A stretch of DNA of 6,061 bases, from positions 1 through 6,061 of the forward strand of contig LKMY01000119.1 of the NCBI GenBank assembly GCA_001564205.1, given 5' to 3'. This document shows, piece after piece, positions 5,417-6,061 of the stretch. The position numbers and the translations under genes were made by a program. Every line of letters starts with the position of its first letter. The first letter of the stretch is position 1. Under the pieces are notes generated by a model that worked only from the letters and a program-made list of their open reading frames with translations, was not told the origin of the DNA and did not search any database. The stretch is from Nanohaloarchaea archaeon PL-Br10_U2g5 (GTDB lineage Archaea; Halobacteriota; Halobacteria; Halobacteriales; Haloferacaceae).

Positions 5417-5950
5417 GTGATCCGGGTCGTTCTCACGGTCCTCGTCGCCGTCGCGCTCCTCGGCGCGTCGCTACCGGCGTTAGAGAGCGCTCGATCCGCC
5501 ACGACCGTCGAGCGACTCGATTCAGAGAGCGATCGTCTTGAGCGGGCCGTCGCAAGCGTAACGGCCGAATCCGTCGCTGTCGGGGATCCGGCGCTCGCCG
5601 CACGGACAACAGTACGTGTTCGCGCTCCGAGCGGCCTCACCGCGGCACCGCTCGCTCGTCTCGCGCTCGTCGACAGCGCAGCACACACGAGTGACTCCAC
5701 TGAGGCGACCGACGCGCGTGGGACCGCCGAGACACCCAACGCGGGCGGTGTGACCGACACGGACGTCGCGCTGCTGTATCGGATCGACGGCGGTCCCGAT
5801 CGTACCGTGTCGATCGTGCCGGACACGACGGTCGCGACTGCCGACGTCGTCGATGGACCGGTCGAACTTCGCCCGAACGGACAGAGCCGGCTCGAACTCC
5901 GCTTCGTCGACGACGAGGGACCAACGGTTCGTATCTCGCGAGCGGGGTAA
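5417..5950 (+). CDS. Single-span membrane-anchored protein, DUF7311-like
   Basis: A 177-residue protein with one N-terminal hydrophobic helix directly after a single arginine (MIRVVLTVLVAVALLGASLP, 1-20). This is either a membrane anchor or an uncleaved or cleavable signal. The remainder should face outside: a polar helix of about 27-55 with alternating acidic and basic residues (VERLDSESDRLERAVASV), a probable beta-rich region interrupted by a Ser/Thr/Asp/Ala-rich stretch at about 87-115, then a strand-rich C-terminus (ALLYRIDGG through LRFVDDEG). The layout resembles a pseudopilin or minor accessory subunit, but I see no clear prepilin peptidase site (no charged Gly/Ala-cut motif before the helix), so that is only a possibility. 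Position between the DUF7310-like gene and the next gene fits my memory of the DUF7311 family. Co-transcribed with the gene 21 bases upstream. Confidence 0.75.
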   Translation: MIRVVLTVLVAVALLGASLPALESARSATTVERLDSESDRLERAVASVTAESVAVGDPALAARTTVRVRAPSGLTAAPLARLALVDSAAHTSDSTEATDARGTAETPNAGGVTDTDVALLYRIDGGPDRTVSIVPDTTVATADVVDGPVELRPNGQSRLELRFVDDEGPTVRISRAG

Positions 5951-5953
5951 GGG

Positions 5954-5966
5954 TTTATATATAAAA
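5954..5966 (+). promoter_or_regulatory. Strong TATA box before the gene at 5984
   Basis: TTTATATATAAAA starts four bases after the stop codon at 5948-5950. Its TTTATA part (5954-5959) lies 25-30 bases before ATG 5984, giving a leaderless start. It is the most AT-rich promoter in the window and is near-symmetrical (GGTTT and AAACC arms at 5952-5956 and 5964-5968). The downstream machine genes may therefore be transcribed independently of, or more strongly than, the two small genes before them. Confidence 0.7.
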
Positions 5967-5983
5967 CCGCGGCCACCCACGCC

Positions 5984-6061
5984 ATGAGCTTCGATCTCCC
6001 CTCGTTTTCGAGGATCACGGGACAGGACATCTCAGTTCAGTCGCTCCCATGGACGGCCGGA
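5984..6061 (+). CDS. Start of a gene, probably a type IV pilus/type II secretion-family ATPase (partial)
   Basis: Only the first 26 codons are in the window: MSFDLPSFSRITGQDISVQS and then LPWTAG. The frame is open to the window edge, the ATG has a well-placed TATA box, and the codons are GC-rich at third positions like the neighbours. The fragment is too short to show Walker motifs. Assigning it to the PilB/GspE-like secretion ATPases rests on remembered haloarchaeal gene order (DUF7310, DUF7311, ATPase), so the CDS call is firmer than the product. Confidence 0.5.
   Translation, partial: MSFDLPSFSRITGQDISVQSLPWTAG

Noticed and set aside
5140..6030. Minus-strand frame of 296 codons opposite the DUF7310/DUF7311-like genes
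   Set aside because: Ser/Arg/Ala-rich low-complexity shadow that crosses two gene ends and the TATA region. The plus-strand genes have promoters, an SD and family-like segments.

Overview
The window is a GC-rich stretch of a haloarchaeal (class Halobacteria) chromosome. The evidence is the very acidic proteins (Asp/Glu-rich, few Lys), an archaeal GGGP synthase, a CetZ-type tubulin homologue, an archaeal-type AdoHcy hydrolase, and TATA boxes placed about 25-30 bases before start codons, the pattern of leaderless haloarchaeal mRNAs. The genus cannot be fixed from sequence alone. There are no RNA genes, insertion sequences, CRISPR arrays or integration sites that I can support.

Layout. Positions 1-4629 carry four genes, all on the minus strand and each apparently with its own promoter. 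Reading along the minus strand they are: a CetZ tubulin-superfamily GTPase (4629-3550), the archaeal ether-lipid enzyme geranylgeranylglyceryl phosphate synthase (3422-2715), a secreted, heavily sequon-bearing surface protein with two duplicated Ig-like modules and a Pro/Asp/His/Ala/Gly repeat tail (2455-1388), and adenosylhomocysteinase (1298-9). A short AT-rich divergent control region (4630-4705) separates them from a plus-strand cluster: a coiled-coil protein of the DUF7310 type (4706-5395), a single-membrane-span protein of the DUF7311 type (5417-5950), and the first 26 codons of a third gene (5984 onward). From remembered haloarchaeal gene order, the third gene is probably the ATPase of a type IV pilus/type II secretion-like machine.

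How they work together. AhcY (methyl cycle) and GGGP synthase (first committed step of archaeal membrane lipid synthesis) are housekeeping enzymes with no evident link to their neighbours. The most suggestive grouping is the divergent pair: a membrane-associated cytoskeletal GTPase sharing a control region with the head of what looks like a pilus/secretion operon. This suggests, but does not prove, a link between CetZ filaments and a cell-envelope machine. The surface protein is the most rapidly evolving item, with internal duplications visible at DNA level.

No intergenic stretch exceeds 300 bases. The longest (2456-2714, 259 bases) holds the surface-gene promoter, a palindrome and a hairpin, but no gene.
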